64,000 nucleotides of DNA. Origin: Peronospora farinosa. Its lineage: Eukaryota > Oomycota > Peronosporomycetes > Peronosporales > Peronosporaceae. A program made the position numbers and the translations under genes. Of the stretch, positions 44,714-55,748 are shown one piece after another; position 1 is the first letter of the stretch, and each line of letters opens with the position of its first letter. A model generated the notes under the pieces. The model did not search any database. It worked only from the letters and a program-made list of their open reading frames with translations, and had not been told where the DNA came from. The stretch lies in contig CANTFK010000829.1 in NCBI GenBank assembly GCA_947646735.1, forward strand, positions 124,001-188,000. Reading direction: 5' to 3'.

Positions 44714-46678
44714 CGTAATTATAACGGACATGTTGATGTATGACAAGCTTCGCAATGGAGGCGAGACTAAGTATGATATGATAGGTGTAGACAAGTCTGC
44801 AATGTGGCCGAAACGAAAGGCACCACATCGCGGACATAAGGAACATGACACCATGAAAAAAAGATCTGTAGGTAGAATGCAAAGCTCTTGAGCAGCACAA
44901 GACCACCAGAACAAGAACGAGTATGAGAGAACTCGATGGCGTGTTAACGGAATATCTAGATGATAAAGGGTTGGTTGTCAAGTCGAGCTGCAGCACAAGA
45001 TACCTACCTATACGCTAACGACATGACAAAAGCATAGTACCAAGGAATGCTGTTTCTAGGCTCAACTTCGACACAATGTTCATCAGGCAAGAATAACGGT
45101 TCAAACTATTGAACAACAGATCGAGACTCGGTGGTGTTTGAGCTAAAGTGAGCATGAGCTGATGGTTATGAACAATCAGAGCTATTGGTTTTTTCAAGCT
45201 ATGAACTTCTTGCCTCTGTTGGAACCATGGAGCCAGTCAAGAAAGCTAAGACGACCATGAACCGACCGGCTAGTAGAAAGCAGTTTCAGTCAGTGATCTT
45301 TGGGCTTCGATAATAAGTTCGATGCCTGCATTTGAGAACGTCTTTTCGCTTCCTCTAGACACAGAGATCTCTTCTTTCTGCTTGCGTCAGTCATTATTTG
45401 ATCATCATGAAACGCATTCTCTTGTCGTACGCAATACCTTCCTATTTTTTCTGCTTTGAGATATAATGCTCACGGCACTTCTTCCCATACGTTTTCACGA
45501 CCAAATTAGGGCTTTCCAGCAGCAATATTGGCATACTAAAGCCTGTGTTCTCCGCTGCCATACTGCTGAATGGCTTTACCAACTCAAACAGTCGATATAA
45601 TTTCTTGGCTGTGATGTCGTCACTTTCTGTTGTAAGTTGCTCGCTGCTGCAATTCAAGCGGAACTCAAGATTGTGAGCGATACATTAGCGGATCATAGTG
45701 TGAAGTGTGTGAGCTCGATCTTGGTTTACCAAGACATGAAGTCATGCTCGTGAACAAGACAGTTACAGTCGGGCAATCAAGGCTTACTCCTCTATAGCTT
45801 AAGGCACGCATTATACTAATTGTCGCAACGTATAAGACACCTGCATATACTACTATACGCATGATTGTGTGAATGATTGTCGAACGCCTGACGACGAAAC
45901 ACTTATTCGCTAGATGTTAGACGAGAGAACATTCATGGATCGTCCGTCTTCTTCAAGCGTAGTGGCTTCTTTTACAAGCTACTTCTGGCTTATCATGTGA
46001 CATCTGAACCTCTAGTTGGGGATGGGAATATGTTTATGTTTGACGAACAGAGTGGGCGCCGAAACCGGCTGTAGCGTGGTATTATTTAAAGGTGATTGTC
46101 GTATTGTGTGACTGGCTACAACAGACACATCTTCAGCTGGTTAGAAAGTGACGACTTTTTCTGAGCCAACTCCAATACATTACGTAACGATGGAGTCAGC
46201 AGACATCTCTGCATGAGGAACGTACAAAAGATGAAGAACACTTTAAATTTTTGTGCTATACTTGGTGGCTGACTGATCCGAGATACAGTATGGCTGATGA
46301 TCTACTCTGCGATGCCTGTGTCAGATTTAAGTCCAGTATTAAATATATGTACTTCATTCCATGAACCTCATACTAAGCGTGTTTGACTCGTATCAGCTGG
46401 TACAATAACAATACAAAAATAATATCAGCGTCTCTGCCATCTGCAAGCCTCACTCACTATTCATCTATATCGTTGAATAACTGAAGTGTCTCGCTCTTTA
46501 TATTCATTCGCATCGTATAGATGCAAAAGAGTCTCTCCCAGTTTATTATGTTTTCTGTACAGTCGATGCTTCAGTCTACTACTTACTGACCAAACAGTCC
46601 ATTTCGTCATCCCGATTTGCAAGGACCATTGTAAGACGACACTATCTAATTCAGAAATACAATAAAGTTGACGTTCAT
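44714..46678. other. About 2-kb region with no supported gene
   Basis: Contains only short frames. The longest is a 71-codon minus-strand frame (45657-45442; ITAKKLYRLFELVKPFSSMA), which could be an exon but matches nothing I know. No tRNA was recognised. Confidence 0.35.
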
Positions 46679-49123
46679 TTGCCGAAGAACGGGAGCAATA
46701 ACACATTGGAAATGCATTTATCTTGTGATTGCGAGCAAACGCGTCGAATGCACCATCGTGCCATGAGGCAAATTACTGACGTCTTAGGAGTTTGTCTCAA
46801 TTCAACCCGTACAAAAGAGCAATGGTCGTGTTTACGTCGAGATAAGCACGAGGAGCTTTATGCCAAACGAACCGATCAGGGAGTGATTAATGGATCCTCG
46901 GTCTATTATTTAGCCGTCAATGAAGCATCGTGCGGCTTTGAAGAAGCTTTCAATCTGCTTCATTTCGACTCGACGGCTCAATTTCGACTCATGATGAAAC
47001 TCCTGCATGGCCGTGACTTTAAAGATGGTGCTTTGCTCTCTGTGAGCCCGAACGAACCTTTGCTTAGTGACTGGACCATGGACACACAGCATGCAGCAGT
47101 ATGGTTTACATATCACGACTACAGCAAACCCTTGTTGCTGTGTGAACAGCACTTGACGTTTTTTCAGACGCTCAAGATTTTTCTACCAGACAACCAGCAC
47201 CATACTGAGCACAATGGCCACAATGATGTGGCGTCCATGACGAAGAACACTTCGTCAATGGCTGGAATGAGCGCACGTCCGAGCGATGGAGTGCACAAGC
47301 GGACCATCGCACTAAGCTGGGTGCCGTTTCCTCAATCGCATGATGCGATGCTGGAAACAACACAACAGGTAAATTTGCAGTACACGTTGATCGTGGAGGA
47401 GATTTCCCATAATCGGTTGCGTCTTTCGTGTGTGACGAGCTCCTTCCATGACAAAAACGATGGTCCTGTAGCTGGACCACCTTGGGCAGCTCGAGTCATT
47501 GCGCGGCGACTGGCTTTGCGATCTGTTGGAAATTTGGAGGCGGCCGTGGCAGCATCTAGAATTGGCGATTGCCAATTGATTGCACCTCAGCAGTGGGTGA
47601 AGAATGAGGACCGTGCCTATTGTGTGATCTGCTGGAAAAGTTTCAATGCTCTCTTTCGCCGCCGGCATCACTGTCGCCTCTGCGGTGAAGTCATTTGTGG
47701 CACCTGTTGTTCACTACGTACTATCAACATTGTGAACGTAAGAACCAAGGCGGTTCAAAAGACTCGCATCTGCCACATCTGCAACAACACAACTCGACTC
47801 AAGACCAAGACGCATGTTATTTTCAACAACAACCACAGCAGCAATTATCACAGCAGGATTCCGACCTCTTACCAACGATGGGAACAGCCTCCTCTGCTTG
47901 AATCGGATTCAGACTCTGAGCTTTCTCTCTCGTCACACTTGCTTTCGACACATATAAAAGTAGCGGTGAGTCCAGACTACGGACTGCCGTCATTGCCAGT
48001 AGATCTCAAGCTTTCGCAAAGGATAGCGATGGAGAGCTTTGACTCACACGAGTCCAAAGAAGTTGGACATGACGGCTATATTGGTGCACTACCGGATGAA
48101 ATGGCAGCTAATGTTGGTTACAAGATCATTTCCATCAAGTCCATTGCAAGTAGCACCAATAATCTATGGCATGCGACACCCATCACTTTGTCAAGTACTA
48201 AGAGTCTCTGGTCGCTTCAAGTCCCAAGTAGCGTCGACTCTACGTGTAGTGTCAGTTCTTCCAATTGGGCCAGAGGAGGAAATAATAATGGTGAAGTTGG
48301 GAGCTCGAGTTGTGGGTCTCGCAGCTCAAAGTCATTCCTACACCCGGCAGCCATGACCTCTAGGACGCAAAAGAAGGCCCCGCCGATTTGCATCGCATCC
48401 GAGGCAAGCAGCTACAGCTCTGCTGATCACTCTATTGTACGTTTGTCATATGATATGGTTGACTTACAGGAGCATGAAGACTCAAGGAAGTTTGATTATC
48501 GTCGAACTTCCTTGATGAGCTCCAATGTCAGTCTATTTGACCGGGATTCCATCGTTGATGAAGGCTATTTCTTGCCTCAGTTTGACGAACAACGTGAAGT
48601 ACAGCGCTTGAAGTTACTGGATATGATCGTATCACCTGCATTCACGCTGGTAGATCGCACAATCATGCAACGAAGCTGTGAAATTGCTGCTACTGCCTTT
48701 GGTCTGACCGCCGCCTTCATCGCGCGAGTGGACGAGAAATATGTGATGATTGAGCATACCATTGGAACTTGCGATCTATCACCTCAGGATGAAATTTTGC
48801 GACGGGAGTCATTGTGCGATTTCGTTCTCTGTCAGCCTCACTGCCAACCTTTGGTGGTGCCAAATTGTCTTGCTGATCCACGGACACGAGACATTCCTAT
48901 GGTGCAGCATCTCCGTATAAGCTTTCTTATCGGTGTTAGCGTGTGCGTGCGTGGTTTTCCCATCGCATGCCTGTGCGCATTTAGACAAGACGATGGCAGC
49001 CAAAGCGAAGAGGACGATGAAGTCATGGGAGCATCATACTATGATTTTGGTATCCTAGAGAATGCGGTGCATCTCTTAGAGCGCGAGCTAGAACGTCTTG
49101 TGTATGGCTTGGAGCTGCGCTAG
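46679..49123 (+). CDS. FYVE zinc-finger protein with N-terminal START-like and C-terminal GAF domains
   Basis: 814 residues, single exon. The N-terminal 300 residues resemble the START-like region common in oomycete FYVE proteins. A FYVE finger at about residues 308-365 has four Cys pairs and the basic RRRHHCRLCGEVIC phosphoinositide-binding motif. A Ser-rich linker follows. A GAF domain spans about 645-775 (RTIMQRSCEIAATAFGLTAA, then LVVPNCLADPRTRDIPMV and FLIGVSVCVRGFPIACLCAF). It probably docks to PI3P on endosomal membranes while the GAF part senses a small ligand; this combination is typical of oomycetes. Its stop is 26 bp from the stop of the convergent dehydrogenase. Confidence 0.85.
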   Translation: MPKNGSNNTLEMHLSCDCEQTRRMHHRAMRQITDVLGVCLNSTRTKEQWSCLRRDKHEELYAKRTDQGVINGSSVYYLAVNEASCGFEEAFNLLHFDSTAQFRLMMKLLHGRDFKDGALLSVSPNEPLLSDWTMDTQHAAVWFTYHDYSKPLLLCEQHLTFFQTLKIFLPDNQHHTEHNGHNDVASMTKNTSSMAGMSARPSDGVHKRTIALSWVPFPQSHDAMLETTQQVNLQYTLIVEEISHNRLRLSCVTSSFHDKNDGPVAGPPWAARVIARRLALRSVGNLEAAVAASRIGDCQLIAPQQWVKNEDRAYCVICWKSFNALFRRRHHCRLCGEVICGTCCSLRTINIVNVRTKAVQKTRICHICNNTTRLKTKTHVIFNNNHSSNYHSRIPTSYQRWEQPPLLESDSDSELSLSSHLLSTHIKVAVSPDYGLPSLPVDLKLSQRIAMESFDSHESKEVGHDGYIGALPDEMAANVGYKIISIKSIASSTNNLWHATPITLSSTKSLWSLQVPSSVDSTCSVSSSNWARGGNNNGEVGSSSCGSRSSKSFLHPAAMTSRTQKKAPPICIASEASSYSSADHSIVRLSYDMVDLQEHEDSRKFDYRRTSLMSSNVSLFDRDSIVDEGYFLPQFDEQREVQRLKLLDMIVSPAFTLVDRTIMQRSCEIAATAFGLTAAFIARVDEKYVMIEHTIGTCDLSPQDEILRRESLCDFVLCQPHCQPLVVPNCLADPRTRDIPMVQHLRISFLIGVSVCVRGFPIACLCAFRQDDGSQSEEDDEVMGASYYDFGILENAVHLLERELERLVYGLELR

Positions 49124-49149
49124 ACATCATAGAGACCAAGGTAGTCTCT

Positions 49150-50325
49150 CTAAATGGGTTCATCTCGTGGCTCAACCAGAATCTCGTTCACGGCAACGTA
49201 AGGCGGCTGCGTGACAGCGTACAGCACAGCGCGACTGATGTCCTCTGGCTGGAGGGCCTTACACTCTATTATAGCGTATTGTGGGTGGTAAGTAAACGTA
49301 CAACATTAGCGACCGTATCGCAATAAATAAAAACGCAGATCGTACCCGAAGGCTGTCCGTACAACTTCATTGCTTCTTCATCAATACCACTGGCAGCATT
49401 TGCATGCTTCACAAGGTCCGTAGCAACATTACCAGGCTACAAACCAATCAGTCATACCTTTGTATATTCCACCTCTAGAATATCTTGCAATAGAATACTT
49501 TACCTGAATGCAGGTTACGCGTAAGCCACTACCAACGTTTTCAAGCCGTAATGCCTGTGATATCCCCTCGATAAACATCTTGGATGCCGAATAAACACCC
49601 AATCCAGGAAAAACCTTGCGTCCAGCGTCCGACGAAATATTGACAATATGGCCGCTCTTACGCGTCAGCATCTCAGGCAGCACCGTCGCAATACCATGAA
49701 GTGTCCCCTTGCAATTAATATCAATCGTCTGTATGGCATGAAACAGTTTGTTCCAAGTTAATACAATTCCCAATTGTACACAATAGATCGACCCTTCTCA
49801 ATTCGTCGCCATACTCGATCCCAACTGTCTTGATTCACATTCTTTAGCAGTTCAAAGGGCATCACTCCCGCTACAATTAGCACAGCAACATAAACTTAAC
49901 AATGGTGCAAATATGATACAGCAAACCTTTCAAATTGAAAAGATCTCCTGACCATTGTTCACAAGGATATCAACAGGTCCAAACATCTCTTTTGCTTTGT
50001 CCACGAGATTCTGCACTTCCTCCCGCTTCGTCACATCGGTTTTGACGATAAGAATGTCCTGCTTAGCGCCAAGTTTCTGCTCAATACTCGTCTGGACAGT
50101 CTCTAAAGCGTCAAGACGTCGAGCGCCAAGTGCGACTTTGGCACCTGCTGCTGTCAGCTCTAATGCAATGGCTAAGGAATGTTACGAGCTGAAACTTAGC
50201 AAAGAGAGCATAAAGATATAGATGAATATATATCGAAATTATGTACCGGCCCCGATGCCTCCTGAAGCGCCTGTAATCACTGCCACTTTGCCACTTAATT
50301 GCGTGTTGCTGCGACTCATTGTCAT
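49150..50325 (-). CDS. Short-chain dehydrogenase/reductase, six exons
   Basis: Exons in transcript order: 50325-50247, 50171-49953, 49870-49815, 49728-49504, 49436-49346 and 49265-49150. All introns are GT-AG, 67-86 nt, and the 261 residues join in phase. Classical SDR features are present: the cofactor-binding TGASGGIGA motif after VAVI, the NNAG motif (split by intron 2), catalytic Ser in VNISSDAG and YSASK (the YxxxK pair), then a PGNVATD block. The Rossmann fold uses NAD(P); the substrate is not predictable. The variant ARRLDAL after the second strand is usual for NADP-preferring family members. Confidence 0.85.
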
Positions 50326-50403
50326 CCCTCTAATTCGTCGCTTCTAAAACCGATATACCGGGAAATATACCGAGATACTACCAGCCGCACTTAAGGCGTA
50401 CTT
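50326..50403. promoter_or_regulatory. 78-bp divergent intergenic region
   Basis: Separates the start codons of the dehydrogenase (-) and the zinc-knuckle gene (+). It contains the near-palindrome CCGATATACCGGGAAATATACC. Confidence 0.4.
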
Positions 50404-51933
50404 ATGGTACCTCCAATAATGCTGGCGCTAGGACGGCGTCGTACTGTGTCCCTTCTTCTACAGCCTCGTCGATGGTGTCCTCTCTCGTCTAAAGCAGGCC
50501 AATCCATGTCGAACCCGCTTGAAATTGATCTGAGTCCACTTCAGACGCCCGTGTCGACCACTGAAAAGCTCACGTTAAGTGATGCAATAAATGCATGGGC
50601 ATTACAAGAAAAAGACGCTGAAAATGACATTGATCGATTGCATTATGGTAAAGAGAGAAGTAGGATACAATTTGTAGTATTAATTAAAGAAAAACAAATA
50701 CTTAGTGTGACTAATGGTTGAGTGTGACATGTTGTTGGTATTGTGATGTAGAAATGTCCGAGCTTTTTGGAGAACAAGTGGCCGAGTACGAGGGAGAGAG
50801 ATCATTTTCAATTGCAGAAAAGGATGTGACTGTATTGGTAAAGACAACTTGGACAGAAAAAGATGGGACAGAGTTGTATAGAGAAGATGGTGTTAATGCT
50901 GGAGAGATGGTTAATACTGAGCAGAGTGAGGAATCTCTACTACTGGATACGACGACGACAACAGTTCGTACGGACGCAAAGTTTAAGAAGAAGCAAAACT
51001 TTAGTGGGGAGAATAGAACGGATACAGAGAACGCAAGTGATACTTCATTGGTGAACGTGTTACTGCTGCAAGGTCCGTGCAGTTTTGTGCGAGGTGTTTG
51101 GACGGGGTGAGTGAACTATTTTGCTTGCCAAAGTCTTCGTGGTGAGACTGAAGTGTTCATTGTATGATTCATTGTTTTTGCAGTGGTGACGTTGGAAGAA
51201 AGGAACTGTGGCAACAAATTCAAGCGCTTGCTGATGATTTGAAAGTTGTTATAAAGGGCCACAACTACGACTCGGAAAAAATGGTCTTGGAAAAGATACT
51301 TGATGCCCGTGAAGATCAAGTGATCGTGCTGTGCTGGAACAGTAAGTTTGAGCATGCTGCTTCCATTCGATTAGTCGCTCATCTCTAGAGATTCTTTTGT
51401 CTCATGCTGACTGTAGCAGCCTGATGTTGATGACTATCTTGTGGTTTTGCGTGTTGCAGTTAGTCTAAGCAAGTCGCCGTTCATTGTTCATGCACTCGAA
51501 CTCATCCAGTCCAGCGCTATCATCGTGAGTCCCAGTAATGTAGAGCATGGACCTTTACCGGCGAATGTAGTTGGTGTGCTATCAGGTAACTTTAGCATTG
51601 ATTCTTCTACATTCATGACTTTAGATTTAGCTTTACTTAAGTGAACTTATCTATAATGTGCCATGTTCTACTGCTGCAGGCTTTAGGAATCAGTCTTTGT
51701 CGCTAGCATTGAACGCCGCTGCAAATCTTTGTGGGCCCAATGCTAACAAAGACCAAAAGTTTTGCAAAACGTCCGACATTAAGAGTGTGCAGGGCTCTCT
51801 TCGTAACGCTAGCGTGAAAAAAGCTAATGCGTCTAGCGCAAAAGCGAAGAAAAGTATCCTCACCTGCTATTTGTGTGGGAATAAGGGCCATATTCGAAGT
51901 GAATGCCCAGACCTACCAAGAAACAAGACGTAG
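50404..51933 (+). CDS. Zinc-knuckle protein of unknown function, five exons
   Basis: Exons 50404-50647, 50752-51106, 51184-51341, 51460-51585 and 51680-51933 give 378 residues; introns are GT-AG and in phase. The N-terminus is basic and hydrophobic (MLALGRRRTVSLLLQPRRW), consistent with a mitochondrial presequence. The middle is acidic and variable. A compact alpha/beta region (VIVLCWN, then PFIVHALELIQSSAIIVSP, then NVVGVLSGF) follows. The C-terminus has one CCHC zinc knuckle (CYLCGNKGHIRSEC), a single-stranded nucleic-acid-binding motif. I do not recognise the family. Its start is 78 bp from the start of the divergent dehydrogenase gene, suggesting a shared promoter. Confidence 0.7.
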
Positions 51934-52438
51934 CTGGCTGTCGTGGTAAGCTCGAATCAATGGTATTAACATCTAATGCACCGTTTTGACTAATACACGG
52001 CTCCATAGACTTCTTTGCTCACTTGCCAAGATAAGCACCCTAGTGAACATCTCTTTGTCGGTTTTGGCGACCATTTAGTTTACCGTCTATGAGCTCAATT
52101 GATGAGCATGTGCTGCACTTCAGCAAAAGGAAGACACGCACGACCCGATGCAACCACTACAACAAGAGTTTGACTTGTCGAAGCAAAGATGGTTGAGTGC
52201 TGGTCATGAATCGTCGGAAGGGTGCAAGTCCAAGCTCTTTCTTTGACTTGGTCATGACACCCATTCATCTAACGGCTTCTTTGGTAGGCCAGCTCCCCCT
52301 ACTACGTCCTATTACTGGCAGCAAATCCTTCCATCAGGAATGCAGGATCGATTCACACAATCGTCAAGTGAGTACTTAACGTGTCTATCGTGACGCACTT
52401 GAAAGGCTCGTACAATCCGTGTCACGAAATTGACGTCC
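51934..52438. other. Intergenic, no gene recognised
   Basis: About 500 bp between two plus-strand genes; a 60-codon frame at 52197-52379 shows no recognisable domain. Confidence 0.4.
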
Positions 52439-53075
52439 ATGGACATTACGAACGCATTTGATGCTATCTCTGGCTACGAGGAGACAATTGTGGCACAGGG
52501 TGAGGCTATGGGGATAGAACGTGGCCGTGAGTTGGGCATCGAAGAAGGCCGGATGCTTGGGTACGTAAAAACGTCCTGAAGAAATACATCATGCACTACT
52601 ATTCTGATACTCTATGGTAGTATCATGAAGGGTGCCGAGATCGGCAGTGAGGTGGGCTTTTACCAAGGCTGCTACTTGGTGTGGAACCACATGCTGCAGC
52701 ACGAGGAACTCAAGAACAAACTCTCGTGCGTGTAGTATCGTTAATGGATTCGATGGAAATGAGCTATTAGGACAGTGTAACTAACAGATTGATAATGGTC
52801 AGAGGTCGAGCTGCTAAGACGGTGGCTTCTCTAGGCACGTTGCTCGATGCTTTTGAGCTCAAGGTGCGTGTAATGATGAGAACGAGGTAGTATTATAGTC
52901 GTACCTGGTGGCTCAAATGTTCATCAATGTGTAGAACGTGGTGGACGAAGATATGGTGCAAGAACTGCTTCGTATTCGAGCCAAATTTAAGTTGATTACA
53001 GCGATTACAGGTGTGCGAAAACGATTGACCTACAGTGACGAGGACATCAAAGCGCATAAGGATATGTCATTTTAA
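52439..53075 (+). CDS. LTO1: LTO1 homologue (Yae1/Lto1 family), four exons
   Basis: Exons 52439-52560, 52621-52725, 52803-52863 and 52935-53075 give 142 residues; introns are 60-77 nt, GT-AG and in phase. Residues 20-55 hold the family's Gly-rich repeat with spacing GxxxGxxxG (EAMGIERGRELGIEEGRMLG, then GAEIGSEVGFYQGCY), followed by a W residue and helices. In yeast and humans Lto1 with Yae1 acts as an adaptor that brings the ABC protein Rli1/ABCE1 to the cytosolic Fe-S assembly machinery. The canonical C-terminal Trp of Lto1 is not present; the protein ends KDMSF. Confidence 0.8.
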
Positions 53076-54352
53076 GAAGAGTCTGGCTAGTGAACTGCTG
53101 CCTTCAAGTGTTACAACGTCTGCTGTTCTGCAAGAGCAATTTGAGGCTATTTGTAGTGTCAAAGCTGCTCAATCTTTCCACACACGGTACCAGATCTGCT
53201 AGAAGATGCTAATCGTTCAACACGGCAAGTCAAGTGACCCTTTCATTTTTACTTCCTCATATCAAGACGAAACTGAGTGTTGCCGCCCCCCAGCCAAGAT
53301 GACATTCCAATATCTCCACAACTTAGGTCAAAGCCTCGCTCGGTGTCTAGATGCTTTAATGACATCATGATTTACGTGTTCAAGTGGGCAATAACCACAG
53401 CACTGAGTGTTACACGGAGACAACTCCTCGGACTCGTTGGCTTTGTCATTGAAAAGAAAAGTGTTTAGTTCCGCAAATACTAATGGTCTTCTGCCGCCGT
53501 GCAGATGATTTTACTTACCGTTCGTGCCATGAACTACATCATCGAACAAGAGTAGATCTGCTTCTGGGGGCCACACCGCTTTGTTGTGGTCCGTCCAATG
53601 GTAGCAACCGTCACGTGAAGTTCCTACATTTGCTCAAAGACAACACGATGAGCACGATGACGTACTCATCTTTAAGTACTGAAATGCTCTCGTCGCTTTT
53701 CGACTATGTTCTACAAAAGACCGTGTAGGAAATTGTCTGTTCTCATGATCGTGTAGAAAATCGTCTGAACTGCAGACGATCTGAAGTGTACGCTGGCACA
53801 GGGCGCATGTCAAATGCTTCCAAGAACACTATATACCAATAGGTGCTCAAACGATAAAGCAACTGGAGAAAATCACGCTTGCGATCAAGAAACACTGCAA
53901 TGGATCAGGCGTTTGTGCTCGTCACCTCCAGCGGTGATACGACTAACAAGATCGGCTTCAACTTGCAGCGCCCAAAAAGTGGGTGTCTTTGTGTCCACCG
54001 TCCGTTTGATCACCGCCTTATACTTTAAGGCAAGACACCAACTACCTATCGCATAATCTCGTGCGTACAATGTTGAGGAAAATCAGCAGCAAGTCAGTTC
54101 ATGACATGTAAAAAACGTTGCAACAGATGGCTATCGGACATGATTGTTCTTGATTCGACCAAGTGGGGGTACTAACTTTGGTACGAGATGGGATATTTCT
54201 ACCAGCTGTACTTGATTCTTTACGCATTCTGTCGGTCTTATCCAGCCAGTTGGAGGAGAGATGCGATCGATCGATCGATCGATCGCACAAACTCCTTCAT
54301 TTGCATTCAACAATTTGCTGAGCTCGGTGCACAAACTTACTTGGTCTTTCAC
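53076..54352. other. About 1.3-kb region with no supported gene
   Basis: Short frames at 53483-53728 and 53814-54056 show nothing recognisable. A self-complementary (GATC)n microsatellite lies at 54264-54286, close upstream of the secreted hydrolase. Confidence 0.4.
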
Positions 54353-55561
54353 ATGAAGTTGTACGGCATATTCCTCATCGCTGCGGCCATGGTGAGCGCC
54401 GTTTCGGCTGAAATTTGCATGAGTGCTCCTGACTCTCCTGAGACGCAGACCCCGGAGACACAGCACCCGGAGACGCAGACCGAGGTGCCGGCCACAGACT
54501 CTCCCGTGAAGACACAGGACGACTCTATGAAGCAGAGCTTCAAGGCTAATGATGCCGACACATCTGTGCTGGGTGCGGATGATGCTACGCAGCAAGTAAC
54601 GCAGCAGGAGCCCATTTCGGGTGCGATACAAACATTGGCTGGCAACGTTGTAAGTTCATACTCGTACACGGGTGTGAATTGCGGTGGTCCCGGTTCATAC
54701 GATCAAGTGACAAACATTGGATCGTGTTCAAAGACGACGGTCAAGACAACGAGCCCCGTGTCTCCTCTGGACACTGGTGTTACGCTTGCCTTCCGTGGCT
54801 GCATGACCATCTTTAACATTGCGGTGTTTGATGGGAACAAGGGCTCGTGGAGCAAAGTTTCGTCGTACGAGAAGGGTGGTGCCGCCACCAACATGGTGTT
54901 CCTCAACAACGAGAATGTCGACTACTCGGGAGCTACCTCGCCTGAAGGTTTCTGTAAGGCGGACGGCACGGGTGTAGCCAATGAGTCGACTCCATTCGGC
55001 GGCACTCTAGCTGAGGCCACGAAGCATGGTGGTACGTCGATTCTTGCTTCCCAGGCCACTGGCACTGAGGTGCACATCATGACCGAGAAGCGGTGCGGTG
55101 TTGATGTCGAGTGCGAGGGTGCTTACGACAAAGACGGCACGGCGTTCCAGGGATGGACTGGCGGCAAGAAGATTTTCTTGACGAAGGTGTCGATGGGGAA
55201 TTGTCGTGCTCCCAATGTACCTGCTATCTGGATGCTCCCCGACCAGGCTACCCATTCAGGCCAGTACAGTTGCAACTGTCGTGGCATGGGTCCCGCTGGC
55301 GGCTGCGGTGAGCTCGACATCGCCGAGGTGCTGGAGAAGGACACGAGCTTTATATCCACGCACTACTACTTCTACGACGGTACGTACAACCCGGGAAATG
55401 ACCAGTTCGGTAAGCGCCCCGTTGACGGCCCAACCACTTACGTGACCATCATCGACGAGGATTACGGTGTCAAGGTTCTTGAGATTGGCGCTGACGACTT
55501 CGACTTCAGCTGCGGCGCCATCTCGGACGACGTTGTCAAGCAGTGGGAGGCCGCTAAGTAG
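54353..55561 (+). CDS. Secreted TOS1-like glycosyl hydrolase (DUF2401)
   Basis: 402 residues, single exon. The signal peptide MKLYGIFLIAAAMVSAVSA is cut before EIC. A Thr/Pro-rich stretch with PETQ repeats (residues 26-50) follows, then a conserved core with the TOS1 family signature NVPAIWMLPDQ, then HSGQYSCNCRGM and GCGELDIAEVLE (about residues 287-325). TOS1-type proteins are cell-wall-associated and linked to beta-1,3-glucan; in oomycetes, whose walls are rich in beta-1,3-glucan, wall remodelling is likely. The upstream in-frame ATG at 54188 was rejected because it would bury the signal peptide. The stop is 187 bp from that of the convergent dCMP deaminase gene. Confidence 0.85.
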   Translation: MKLYGIFLIAAAMVSAVSAEICMSAPDSPETQTPETQHPETQTEVPATDSPVKTQDDSMKQSFKANDADTSVLGADDATQQVTQQEPISGAIQTLAGNVVSSYSYTGVNCGGPGSYDQVTNIGSCSKTTVKTTSPVSPLDTGVTLAFRGCMTIFNIAVFDGNKGSWSKVSSYEKGGAATNMVFLNNENVDYSGATSPEGFCKADGTGVANESTPFGGTLAEATKHGGTSILASQATGTEVHIMTEKRCGVDVECEGAYDKDGTAFQGWTGGKKIFLTKVSMGNCRAPNVPAIWMLPDQATHSGQYSCNCRGMGPAGGCGELDIAEVLEKDTSFISTHYYFYDGTYNPGNDQFGKRPVDGPTTYVTIIDEDYGVKVLEIGADDFDFSCGAISDDVVKQWEAAK

Positions 55562-55748
55562 TGGAAGGTTGTTGATTGATCTCATCTAGTTTTCTCTACG
55601 TGTATATGCAACATCGATAATCTGTTGTGAGCTACTATTGTTAGCCGGATCTTAACAGCGTTTTTGATGTTGAAACTTGTCGTATTACTGAACTTTTTTG
55701 TGGTCTCCATGCCGCTTGATGGCGGTCAGGAAGTAGACCAAACGTGTC

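Noticed and set aside
48577..49026. Minus-strand frames under the GAF region
   Set aside because: They overlap a long continuous plus-strand gene with recognised domains.
54188..54352. N-terminal extension of the TOS1-like protein from the ATG at 54188
   Set aside because: It would place 55 residues before a clear signal peptide and runs through a GATC microsatellite; the start at 54353 is better.
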